Origin: Bradyrhizobium valentinum
GTDB taxonomy: Bacteria > Pseudomonadota > Alphaproteobacteria > Rhizobiales > Xanthobacteraceae
Assembly (NCBI RefSeq): GCF_001440405.1
Contig: NZ_LLXX01000122.1
Location: forward strand, 46,096-79,598
DNA: 33,503 bases
Reading direction: 5' to 3'
A program made the translations under genes and the position numbers. Of this stretch, positions 24,603 to 32,487 are shown piece after piece. The notes under the pieces were generated by a model, which made no database searches, had not been told where the DNA came from, and saw nothing but the letters and a program-made list of their open reading frames with translations. How positions within the stretch are numbered: the stretch's first letter is position 1; each line of letters starts with the position of its first letter.

Positions 24603-24962
24603 ATGAATGCTGCGGTGATGAGAAAACTAGCGATCGGACTGATCCCTCACCCGAACGAGCTCGATCGCAAGCGGATCGAGCGCGCCTTGGGCCCGCGCAA
24701 GCGCTATCGCTTTGTGTCGCCGAATGTGAAGCCGGTGAGGGGTGGCTATCTGATCGAGAGTCCCTGCTGCTCTCGCAATATCGACAAGGACGGCGGCCTG
24801 ATCGATGTCGCGCTGATCCACTATGACATGGTGAGCGGGATGTGGAAGCTGTTTCGCATGAACCACGCGCACGGGATCTGGGAGTTTTACAGCATTTACC
24901 TCCGGCTGACCTCAGCGATCGAGGATTTAAACACGGATCCAGAGCGGCGGTTCTGGCAATAA
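24603..24962 (+). CDS. DUF3024-like protein in the nif operon
   Basis: The 119-residue protein resembles DUF3024. KRYRFVSPNVKPVRGGYLIE and SPCCSRNIDKDGGLIDVALI lead to the conserved end MVSGMWKLFRMNHAHGIWEF, then YSIYLRLTSAIEDLNTDPER, like the WxLYWxRxDxxWHxY and L-x-DPxxxF blocks of that family. The adjacent Cys-Cys and HxH stretch could bind metal, which is inference. The ATG at 24603 is 15 bases after the NifZ-like stop. The function is unknown. Confidence 0.75.
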   Translation: MNAAVMRKLAIGLIPHPNELDRKRIERALGPRKRYRFVSPNVKPVRGGYLIESPCCSRNIDKDGGLIDVALIHYDMVSGMWKLFRMNHAHGIWEFYSIYLRLTSAIEDLNTDPERRFWQ

Positions 24963-24983
24963 AGCTGATTTGGGACTAGTTAT

Positions 24984-25265
24984 ATGGGAGCCGCGATGGC
25001 GCTTGGCACAGACCAACTGATCGAAATAGAACGGGTGCTTGCGGCGGCGGAGGCCGATGCAAGCCCATTCCTCGAGCTGCGGCGCCGTTTTCCGCACCTC
25101 GCCTTCACGCGCTGTGATGCGTCTGATGTGACGGAGCGGCCGTTCCGAAGCTTTCCGCGTTTCGACCTGCATCTGATCGATGGCTGCGATCGCTGCGTGC
25201 AGATCACGGCCGATCCGGCACGCGCGATTGGTATCCTGCTGGCGGCAAGGAGTACTGGGCGGTGA
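24984..25265 (+). CDS. DUF6129-like small nif-linked protein
   Basis: This 93-residue protein follows the pattern of a small family common in nif clusters (DUF6129 as I recall it): an N-terminal helix, IEIERVLAAAEADASPFLEL, then RRRFPHLAFTRCDASDVTER, FDLHLIDGCDRCVQITADPA and RAIGILLAAR. The end of the sequence suggests a ferredoxin-like alpha/beta fold. Translation may start at 24984 or at the ATG at 24996, which has GGGAG just ahead. The end overlaps the DegT-like gene by 4 bases. No role is established. Confidence 0.72.
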   Translation: MGAAMALGTDQLIEIERVLAAAEADASPFLELRRRFPHLAFTRCDASDVTERPFRSFPRFDLHLIDGCDRCVQITADPARAIGILLAARSTGR

Positions 25266-26461
25266 CCGGCATTGCACTCGCAGAGGATCACGGCGATGGC
25301 ACCGAAGCAACCGAGGCCGTATCCTTCATTCCGCTCTCCGATCCCGATATCACCTCCGCCGAGCTCTCTGCCGTGGAAGCGCTGCTATGTTCGCCGCGAA
25401 TCTCCAATGGGCCGATTACTGACGCCTTCGAGAAAGCCTTCGCAGCCTATCTTGGCCGCAAATATGCCGTTGCCGTCCCCAGCGGCACGATCGGGCTTCT
25501 GCTAGCGCTAAAAGCGCTTGGCATCGGACCCGGGCAGGAGGTGATCGCCTCGCCTTATTCGTTTCGCGAGACGGTGCATGCTATTAGTCTCGTGGGCGCG
25601 AGGGCCGTATTTGCCGACGTCGACTATTGGTCGGGAGCCTTGGCTCCGGCGAAGGTCGAAGAGCGTGTCACGGCCAACACGCGGGCGATTATTGGTGGCA
25701 ACCCCAATGGCCATCCGGCGCCATGGTCGGAGCTGCGCGCGATCGCGCAGCGCCATCAGCTGCCGCTCCTGGAGGATTCGACCGAAGCGATCGGATCACG
25801 ATACAAGGGCGAACTCGTTGGCCGCTTTGGCGATATCGCCGTGTTCGACTTCGCCCAGCCACTGGCCTTGACCTGCGGTGAAGGCGGCATGGTGGTGACC
25901 GACGACATCGACTTGGCCGTTGGCTTGCGTCGCCATCGCGCACATCGGCTGGATGAGCGCTCCTCCGTTGTCGTTAGCAGCGCAGCACCCCACCAAGCCG
26001 GCATGAGCGATCTCACAGCCGCGCTGGGCCTTGCGCAGCTAAGGCGCCTCGACGAAATCCTGGAGCGACGCCGGCTCGCTGAACGGCTCTACAATGCGCA
26101 TATGCAATCCTTCGAGGGTATCAAGCCGCCCTATGTGGCTCCCGAAGCGACCGAGGTGAACTGGTTCCTCTATCTCGTCCATCTCGGGACGCGCTTCACG
26201 CGCTCCAGCCGCGATGCCATCGTCGATGACCTGCGCATCGAGCAGGTCGAGGCCGCCGCCTATTGCCATCCGTTGCATTTGCAGCGGCATTATTTCGATC
26301 TCGGCTATCGGCATGGCGATTTTCTGGTCACGGAAAAGATCGCCGATCGCGCCCTGGCACTGCCGTTTCACACCCACCTCACCGATGACCAGATCGAGTT
26401 CATCGTGGAGACGATAAAGGATGCGTCAATCAACATCGGCGCTGGCGCTGCAATTTATTAG
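25262..26461 (+). CDS. DegT/DnrJ/EryC1/StrS-family protein lacking the PLP lysine
   Basis: The 399-residue protein has the fold-type I layout of sugar aminotransferases: FIPLSDPDITSAELSAVEAL, AVAVPSGTIGLLLALKALGI, QEVIASPYSFRETVHAISLV, then LLEDSTEAIGSRYKGELVGR, FGDIAVFDFAQPLALTCGEG and a normal C-terminal domain ending near residue 390. In typical members the segment before GEGG reads SFxxxKxxxxGEGG and the Lys forms the PLP aldimine. Here Leu201 takes that place. A few relatives use His instead, but Leu cannot form an aldimine. The protein may bind a ligand or partner without catalysis. It overlaps the upstream gene by 4 bases and lies in the nif operon; no sugar-biosynthesis genes are near. 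Confidence 0.85.
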   Translation: MTGIALAEDHGDGTEATEAVSFIPLSDPDITSAELSAVEALLCSPRISNGPITDAFEKAFAAYLGRKYAVAVPSGTIGLLLALKALGIGPGQEVIASPYSFRETVHAISLVGARAVFADVDYWSGALAPAKVEERVTANTRAIIGGNPNGHPAPWSELRAIAQRHQLPLLEDSTEAIGSRYKGELVGRFGDIAVFDFAQPLALTCGEGGMVVTDDIDLAVGLRRHRAHRLDERSSVVVSSAAPHQAGMSDLTAALGLAQLRRLDEILERRRLAERLYNAHMQSFEGIKPPYVAPEATEVNWFLYLVHLGTRFTRSSRDAIVDDLRIEQVEAAAYCHPLHLQRHYFDLGYRHGDFLVTEKIADRALALPFHTHLTDDQIEFIVETIKDASINIGAGAAIY

Positions 26462-26501
26462 ACCCGAGGAATCATTAATGGGACGCAAAAGGAGGGCTTG
26501 A

Positions 26502-26859
26502 ATGTCGACAGCCACGGCCTCACCATGGGGCAAGATGATCGAGGTCATTCAGGCCACATCACTCTTGGCGGTGCTGCAGAACCCCAAGATCGCAACGCCA
26601 AACAAATGCGAGTGCAGACCAAACGTGGATCCTCCGACATTTCGTCCGGCAAGGCCGCAAGGAACTCTCGAGGGTGGCGCGCAAAGAGAATGACAAGCTC
26701 AATACGATCGGAGGAGGCGCCTCCAAGTTGCGGCTCGCCTGCGAAGTCAAGTTGCTCGGAACCGGTAGCATGATCATCGAGCTCTTCGGCTTCGGCTCGG
26801 GTTTCTTCAAGCTTGGGCGGGAAGGCACATGGATTTCGCAACACGTCATTGTTCCCTGA
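26502..26859 (+). pseudogene. [2Fe-2S] ferredoxin, frameshifted in the cysteine loop
   Basis: A strong ribosome site (AGGAGGG, about 26489-26495) precedes ATG 26502. The first frame reads MSTATASPWGKMIEVIQATS and LLAVLQNPKIATPNKCECRP, like the beginning of an adrenodoxin/Isc-type ferredoxin up to its first cysteine. The second half lies in another frame, from about 26630: HFVRQGRKELSRVARKENDK, then LNTIGGGASKLRLACEVKLL with the last cluster cysteine, and IIELFGFGSGFFKL to the stop at 26859. The CxxxxCxxC loop is disrupted, so cluster binding is impossible from either frame. Related 2Fe-2S ferredoxins occur in nif clusters as electron carriers. The frameshift could also be a sequence error. 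Confidence 0.7.
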
Positions 26860-27059
26860 ACGAGACAGTGGTGGAGCTTGACGAGCGCCCGGCCGGCCTC
26901 ACGCCGCACCAATGGTTTGATTTTATCAGCGGGCCGTCGATGCCCTTCCAGGAGCTGGTCGGTGGAATTGGCGTGCTTCGGCTGACCCGTGCCGCCGTCG
27001 ATGCCTTCAGGCAGGAAAACGCAACGACAAGCACGAGCGAAGGGAGCACCGCGACATGA
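26829..27059 (+). CDS. 76-residue unknown protein of the nif operon
   Basis: The frame begins at ATG 26829 with GGGAAGG just upstream and overlaps the end of the broken ferredoxin by 31 bases. It reads MDFATRHCSLNETVVELDER, then PAGLTPHQWFDFISGPSMPF and QELVGGIGVLRLTRAAVDAF. No membrane segment or cofactor motif is visible; the one cysteine is Cys8. The stop overlaps the Rieske ATG in an ATGA junction, which supports translation. I do not recognise the family. Confidence 0.7.
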   Translation: MDFATRHCSLNETVVELDERPAGLTPHQWFDFISGPSMPFQELVGGIGVLRLTRAAVDAFRQENATTSTSEGSTAT

Positions 27060-27505
27060 GCAGCCAAGAGATCGAGGTGTTCACCGTCTGTCGCGCCGAT
27101 GCAATCGAGCGCGGCGGCGCGAAGGGTTTCAACCTGTCGCGGATCGACGAGAGCGGCGAGAGCCGGCCGTTTCCGATTGTCGTGCTACGGACCTTCGGAA
27201 ACGACTACCACGGCTATGTCAACCGCTGCCCGCATGACGGTGTCTGGCTCAACATCGGCTCCGGAGAGTTTTTCTCGTCGGACCGCGCCTTTATCAGATG
27301 CGGCCGGCACCGTGCGACCTTCGAGATCGATAGCGGGTTTTGCATCGATGGCCCCTGCAACGGAAAGGCCCTTGAGCCGGTCGCGCTCGCTGTGGTCGAC
27401 GGCGACGTCTGCCTGTGTGGCGTGAAGCTGGTGGAGGACAACGGGTTTCCCGATCCGTTCGAGGACAGCGACGAAACCATGGACATCATGATCCATCCGG
27501 ATTAA
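27056..27505 (+). CDS. Rieske-type [2Fe-2S] protein, nif-associated (copy 2)
   Basis: The 149-residue protein is a paralog of the gene at 16133. Cluster ligands are Cys58 and His60 (NRCPHDGVWLN) and Cys82 and His85 (IRCGRHRATFEIDSG). The shared third patch is GFCIDGPCNGKALEPV, ending VCLCGVKLVED. Copy 2 has an acidic C-terminal tail (DPFEDSDETMDIMIHPD) that copy 1 lacks. It is the last clear gene of the nifB-type block and is translationally coupled to the 76-residue gene. Its role is probably electron transfer or redox sensing for nitrogenase; this is inferred. Confidence 0.88.
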   Translation: MSSQEIEVFTVCRADAIERGGAKGFNLSRIDESGESRPFPIVVLRTFGNDYHGYVNRCPHDGVWLNIGSGEFFSSDRAFIRCGRHRATFEIDSGFCIDGPCNGKALEPVALAVVDGDVCLCGVKLVEDNGFPDPFEDSDETMDIMIHPD

Positions 27506-27661
27506 CAGGGATGATCTCATGACCGTAGCTCAGGAGTCTTTCGGTAAAGCGCCGTCGTTCTCATGAACATTGGCGCAGGCCCGCGCCTGTCGCTGTTTTC
27601 GAACTCGTGAGAGATCAAGGGCCGGGCACGGCGGCCGAAGTCATCCAGTAGCCCGGCATGA

Positions 27662-28063
27662 ATGAATGGTACGGGGACAGTCGAACAGCAAGACGCAGCC
27701 ATTTCGGTGTTCGAGCCGCATTGGCGGCTTTGTGAGGACCGATCGGCCGGTCGACAGCTCTTGGCACGCATGGATGAATTGCCTGAAGCGGAGATCATTC
27801 GCGCCGTGCATCCGGCTGATGTCGGGGGCACCAAGGAGGTGTTCAAGTGCTATCTCACCGAGCCAAAAATCTATACTTCCGAGAAGGGCCATGCCAGCGG
27901 CCGCGCCAGAGCCATCTCAGTTTTCTCATCGGCGGCGCCGAGCTCGACCCCCTGGCTCGCCTACATGTGCGGCGTATTGCCGGAGACGATTGCTAACGAA
28001 ACCGCGCGTGCCGAACTCGACCTTGCGCTGTCAACGCTCGACGGCGCAACCAGGCCGGTGTGA
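27662..28063 (+). CDS. Possible gene of unknown function, left of the IS cluster
   Basis: The 133-residue frame from ATG 27662 has reasonable composition in its middle part (LLARMDELPEAEIIRAVHPA, then DVGGTKEVFKCYLTEPKIYT) and ends LDLALSTLDGATRPV. No family is recognised. An overlapping frame from ATG 27658 gives only 25 residues. No strong ribosome site is seen, and a small hairpin (CAGGC-CCGC-GCCTG, 27576-27589) upstream may end the preceding operon. It may be the remnant of a nif-linked gene whose original neighbours were displaced by the insertion sequences beginning at 28107. Confidence 0.45.
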   Translation: MNGTGTVEQQDAAISVFEPHWRLCEDRSAGRQLLARMDELPEAEIIRAVHPADVGGTKEVFKCYLTEPKIYTSEKGHASGRARAISVFSSAAPSSTPWLAYMCGVLPETIANETARAELDLALSTLDGATRPV

Positions 28064-28106
28064 TGAAAGACCGCGGCGCATCCTAAAGAGAAGGTGGCAG
28101 CGCTCC

Positions 28107-29088
28107 CTAGCACTACTTTGGCACTTTAGGCTTGGCAATATCTTCAAGGAACATGTCGCAGTAAGGACATTGTCGGGGTGGAGGTCGTGCGAAGAGGTCA
28201 CCGTCTGCAGCGCTTGTGAGGATGGCTTGCCTGATGGGCGGCATGCTTGGTTGTGGTGGCGGTCCTGAGATTCCTTTTTTTCCGTCCCGCTGCTTTGAGG
28301 CGGCGGGATTGGAGGAAGGCGTAGGCGATCATCGTCATCAACGCGTGTCGATGTAATCCCGTCCAGGATCTACCTTCGAAGTGGTCGAGCCCAAGCTCCT
28401 CCTTGAGCTGCTGGTGGGCCTGTTCACAGACCCACCTGGCCTTGATCGTGGCAGCGAGCGTCTTGATGGTGGCATCGGCCGGCAGGTTCGACACATAGTA
28501 TTTTTGCTCCCCGGTCGACCGCCGCTCGCCGACGAGCCAGACCTCGTCACCAGGCATGCACTGCATACGGCTATTGAGCATCCGGTGCTTATGGCCGTCC
28601 GCAACGCGGACACGGCGGGCAGTGAAGAGACATGTCAGCCGACCTTTGGTGCCCCGCCGCCAACTGACCCTTTGCCAATTGCCTTCGGCCAATAACGCTT
28701 CAGCAGAGACTGGTGGCTGATCAGGGATGTGGTATTTGCGGGGCTTGCCGGTCCTCGCGATGGGGAAGATCAGGGCAATGTCCGCGGGATAGACGTTCTG
28801 GCGCCGCGACAGACCCACCGCCCACAGCAGACCGCGCTCGCTAAAGCCTGACGGAAAGGCCTGGAGCCGTACCCTGAATCGGCAAGCACACAGCCGAAAC
28901 GCACACCGGAGGCGATGACGCAGTCGATCTCCGCCAAGGCGATCTCTGGCTTGGTCCGCGCTGCGCGGTGCTCGACGGGAACGCCCGCACGCTTCAAACG
29001 CACCGGATTACTCGTCCAACTCTCGGGAACGAAGAGACGTAATGCCACCATGACCGGCACTTCACCCCTTCTGCCAAAGTAGTGCTAG
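28107..29088. mobile_element. IS701-type deletion derivative with intact ends
   Basis: CACTACTTTGGCA at 28111-28123 and its exact inverse TGCCAAAGTAGTG at 29072-29084 form the terminal inverted repeats. They are flanked on both sides by CTAG (28107-28110 and 29085-29088), which fits the 4-base YTAR target duplication of the IS701 family. The element is only about 975 bp, shorter than full IS701 members, because the part of the transposase gene next to the right end is missing. With intact ends it could still be mobilised by a full copy elsewhere. Confidence 0.78.
28198..29060 (-). pseudogene. IS701-family transposase, N-terminal part deleted and frameshifted
   Basis: Leftward reading gives the C-terminal half of a DDE transposase. 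VPVMVALRLFVPESWTSNPV and IDCVIASGVRFGCVLADSGY come first. After a frameshift near 28830 come LSRRQNVYPADIALIFP, VSWRRGTKGRLTCLFTARRV, KYYVSNLPADATIKTLAATI and EQAHQQLKEELGLDHFEGRS. The N-terminal half is absent: the family segment just before VPVMV is joined almost directly to the inverted repeat. The gene cannot make active transposase. Confidence 0.85.
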
Positions 29089-30247
29089 TGTTCTGACTCA
29101 TTCATTTGCATCCCGCTTTTGCGATGGCGAGCGTTTTTTTGGCTCGGCGGTGCTTTGCGAGGATGGATTTGGCGCTGGCGGTCCACCTGAAGGGCTTTGG
29201 GTTTTGGTTTCGATGCTCGATCCACTCGTCAATCGCGGTCTTGAGTTCGGTGACGTCGTTGAAGGTTCCTCGCCGGATGCGCTGGCGAGTGATTTCGGCG
29301 AGGAGCCGCTCGACGAGCGTTGAGCCAGGAACAGGATGTCGGCGTGAAGTGCAGCGTGAAGCGTTTGTGTCGCGCCAACCAGCGCTTCACGGCCGGCGTC
29401 TTATGGGTGGCGTAGTTGTCGAGGATCAGATGCAGATCGAGATGTGCGGGGGTCTCGCGGTCGATTGTTTTCAGAAACGACAGGAACTCGTCTGCCCGAT
29501 GGCGTGCCAGACATTCGCCGATGACGGTACCGGCCGCCACATCGAGCGCGGCGAAGAGTGTTGTGGTGCCGTTGCGCTTGTAATCATGGGTCATCGTGCC
29601 GGCACGGCCCTTTTTCAAGGGCAAACCCGGCTGCGTGCGGTCGAGTGCCTGGATTTGACTCTTTTCGTCGACGGAAAGCACCAGCGCCTTCTCCGGCGGA
29701 TCGACGTAAAGGCCGACGATGTCCTCGACCTTCGCGAAGAAGTCGGGATCGTTGGAGATCTTGAAGCTGCGCAGGAGATGCGGCTTGAGGCCGTGTTCGG
29801 CCCAGATGCGCTGCACGCTCGTGTGGCTGATGCCCATTTCTTCCGCCATCGACCGCACGCTCCAGTGCGTGGCATTGGCCGGACGCTCCTTCACGGTCTT
29901 CTCGACGACCTTGAGCTTCATGGCAGCGCTGAGCGGCTTTCGGCCAGGCGGCTTGGAGCGGCCTTTGATCAGACCATCGACGCGGCCTCGACAAAATAGT
30001 CCTGCCAGCGCCAGACGGTGGTCTTCGAAACCCCGACCTCACGCATAATCGCCACGACGCCATGACCGGCCGCCGTCATCAGCACGATCCTCGCTCGCTT
30101 GGCGATCTTCTGAGCCGTGTTTCCATCGGTGAGCAATTGCTCCAGTTCCCTGCGAGCCTTGCGATCAAGTACAATCAAGTCGTTTCCCATGCCGCGAGTG
30201 AATCATGTTCGCGACAAGTTGGGATTCAAGTGTCAGTGACAGAACTA
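29086..30247. mobile_element. IS630-type insertion sequence
   Basis: The element is bounded by TA at 29086-29087 and TA at 30246-30247, the target dinucleotide of IS630/Tc1-type elements. The ends read inward GTGTTCTGACTCATTC and, on the other strand, GTTCTGTCACTGACAC, an imperfect inverted pair. The right boundary is supported independently: directly after the TA, the sequence continues as the interior of an IS5-type transposase gene (CGCTGATCGAAGCC, part of GTLIEAW). The left TA coincides with the TA of the CTAG copy next to the IS701 derivative. Confidence 0.7.
29102..30190 (-). pseudogene. IS630-family transposase, two frameshifts
   Basis: The leftward gene starts at ATG 30190 (MGNDLIVLDRKARRELEQLL) with an HTH region ending GVSKTTVWRWQDYFVEA. 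It shifts frame near 29980. It then continues with KPPGRKPLSAAMKLKVVEKT, THWSVRSMAEEMGISHTSVQ, LVLSVDEKSQIQALDRTQPG (first catalytic Asp), LHLILDNYATHKTPAVKRWL (second Asp) and FTPTSCSWLN. After a second shift near 29325 it reads LVERLLAEITRQRIRRGTFN to a stop at 29102. All three DDE residues are still encoded, but no single frame is complete. No obvious slippery A-run is seen at the shifts, so decay or error is more likely than programmed frameshifting. Confidence 0.88.
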
Positions 30248-30717
30248 CGCTGATCGAAGCCTGGGCTTCACAGAAGAGCTTTCGCCCCAAGGATGGCTGC
30301 GGCGACGATGATAACGGCGCCAATTTCCACGCCACCATGGAGAACCGGCATGGGCTGGCGGTGGCCGGCAGGGTACGCCGCCAATGGCACCGCCGATCAT
30401 TTCGCCAATCTTCCCGCTATCGGCGTGACGCCGCATGTGACGCAGAACCAGGCCGTCACCAAAACCGGCAAGACACACAACAGCGCCCTCGACCAACGAA
30501 CCACGCGGCATTCGGGATATGGCATGTCGTAATCACGCCGGGCGATTATCAAGTGCATCTTCGATGGGGCAAGCAGCACGGCACCATGCTCAAGACCAAA
30601 CATCGTGGCATCGGTCGCGCCGACTTCCTAGCTCAATCATCGCCTATAACCTGAACCCGCATTCCCAAACTGCTTCGCTTAGCCACCCGCGTCAGCGTAC
30701 ACCCAACACCACACTAG
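30248..30717 (+). pseudogene. IS5-type transposase remnant interrupted by IS630
   Basis: Rightward fragments in shifting frames give LIEAWASQKSFRPKDG, ATMENRHGLAVAG, ANLPAIGVTPHVTQNQAV, QRTTRHSGYG, WGKQHGTMLKTKHRGIGRAD and finally IAYNL with RIPKLLRLATRV, ending at TAG 30717. The order matches the C-terminal half of IS5-family transposases, with internal deletions (the segment between PKDG and MENRHG is missing). The front half is cut off at the TA used by the IS630 element. Confidence 0.8.
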
Positions 30718-31157
30718 AAAGCTGCATCCAATTCCACCGGGGCCCCCCAATAACGACCCGGCAAGAACAAGAAGAGTCTAGAGGCTGCCTTGGCTGACTT
30801 TGCAAGCCATAACGGCCAAAGCCGTACCCGCCGCCCGGGCGAGGTCCGTGTAGCACGACGAACCGCTGGGTGATCTCGCTCCATACCGACGCTGTCGACA
30901 ACCGCGCGGCCGGAGCTGCCGGCGGAAGCGCAGGAGGCCCTCACGAGCGTGATGACGCAGTTGATCCTCGACCATGCAGCGTTGGCAGCGATGCCGCCTG
31001 CGAAAGCGTAATGGCGGCCAATGGCAAAGTGCAGATGGCTATTTTGTCCTCCTTGTCGGAGATGCACCCTCGACCGAGGGCTGGTTTGAGCGCTGCGAGT
31101 TGATCGTGCGGATATCCTGGGCGGCACGCGGAGCGATTGCGGCATTTTAGCGAGGCT
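30718..31157. other. Gene-poor stretch right of the IS cluster
   Basis: I see no recognisable gene. A short rightward piece, TLSTTARPELPAEAQEALTS followed by VMTQLILDHAALAAM (about 30890-31000), has natural composition and may be the end of a small protein, but it has no clear start. The rest is likely degraded island DNA. Confidence 0.4.
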
Positions 31158-31433
31158 TCAACTTTGCTGGGAAGTGGAATCAGTGTCGTCCTTCAGGTAA
31201 TTCAGCATGGTGTTGCAGGCGTCCTCGGCCTCAGCGAAACTTTGGAGGGGCAAGCCGAGAACCCTGATCGCGCCACGGCCCTGGTGAAGCGGACGCCACG
31301 ACGCGACGTAGCCCAACCTTCCGCGAAAGCCAGGACCGGTTGGGCTCTGGAAGCTGATCACGAACGAATAGTGGTCGCTGCTTGCGCTCCATATCTCCAT
31401 GTCTTCGACGGCACGATGGAATTGCAGGGGCAT
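31158..31433 (-). CDS. Small protein of unknown function
   Basis: The 91-residue leftward frame reads MPLQFHRAVEDMEIWSASSD, then HYSFVISFQSPTGPGFRGRL, GYVASWRPLHQGRGAIRVLG and LPLQSFAEAEDACNTMLNYL. The composition is natural and the pattern of aromatic strands followed by a helix recalls short hypothetical proteins frequent in Bradyrhizobium genomes, but I cannot name a family. The start may be 31433 or the internal ATG for MEIWSA. Neighbouring DNA is degraded, so expression is uncertain. Confidence 0.5.
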   Translation of the reverse strand: MPLQFHRAVEDMEIWSASSDHYSFVISFQSPTGPGFRGRLGYVASWRPLHQGRGAIRVLGLPLQSFAEAEDACNTMLNYLKDDTDSTSQQS

Positions 31434-32487
31434 CAGGGTCCGTTCGCTGGGCCAGCCCGAGAACCAAACTGCTGGGGGCCGGCGCCGGGCAGGGTCAATA
31501 CAGCGCAGCTCTCGCCGGCAAATTGCGTTTCGTGGTCAACCCATGCCATCGCTTTCTTATAGCCCACGGTCGGAAGTAGGAGCATTGACGTCAAGCTTCG
31601 GCGTACATTGTAACAATCGAACTCCACCGACTGCTAGACCGTATGTCTGAGGGAAGGCCGGAGGCCTATGGCCCGTAACGTGGCCACTTCGCCTCCACAT
31701 TGCACGGCAATTAATATGGATGTCTTGCGGAGGGCACCTTGCGGTAAATCAATCTGGCTTGAGGCGACTTAAGAGCTGGGCAAACCCGATCTAAGACCGT
31801 ACACAGCACTCTGGTGACAGCGCCGAATGCGGTGCCGGCATCCCGATTGACCTCCATCAATGACTGCTCTGCGCTGAGGGACATAGCGCCGGCGCCAATC
31901 TCATCGAAGATGACCGCCGCTTGGCCCTAGAACATACCTATGCATCTGGCGACTTGGATTAAGTGAGGTCGAGGAGCGGGGTCGTTAAAGCGACAAGTGT
32001 ACGGCGGGCCAATCAACATCAGCGCGTTTGGCCGCCGAGGTCATCGAGCCGGCTCGCGAAGCGGATGCTGCCGGACGGGTGGCCAGGCGGTCGCGAACAG
32101 GGCACAATGGAAATCAATGGTGGCCTTCTAGCGCAGAGGCGGCGATCTCGACCCGAAGCTGAGTGCGTCCACCGCCCGACACTTCTGGCCAGTACGACAG
32201 GGTCTTTCGCTCCAGCGGCGATACACGCGATGGACAGAGACCTGCCACACCGACCTTTGCAGCGAGCTATTATCGTTGGCCTCGATTGTGGTACCATCAG
32301 CTTACTTGGCGGCAACAACTGGCTGTCAGCGCAACAGCGGGCAGCCGTACCGGTAATCACCTGGGCACTGAGACCGCTAACGACCGCCCACACAGGCTAC
32401 TGGCGCTTTGGCGCGAGCGACCCCGCCAGCTCAAGGCAGCTTTTGCCCTTGAGAAGCTCTATATGAAGAAGGCTGAAGGACAAGGAC
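31434..32487. other. About 1 kb without a recognisable gene
   Basis: Frames on both strands are short and unnatural. The only candidate is a 57-residue leftward ORF from ATG 31884 to TAA 31711 (MSLSAEQSLMEVNRDAGTAF onward). Its frame stays open upstream to about 31918 as GQAAVIFDEIGAGA, so it may be the tail of a larger lost gene. No RNA gene or repeat was recognised. Confidence 0.4.

Noticed and set aside
30205..30654. 149-residue rightward frame as an intact gene
   Set aside because: It mixes pieces of an IS5-type transposase with out-of-frame segments and begins inside the IS630 end.
31963..32466. 167-residue rightward frame
   Set aside because: Unnatural composition, no ribosome site and no family resemblance; the surrounding DNA appears degraded.
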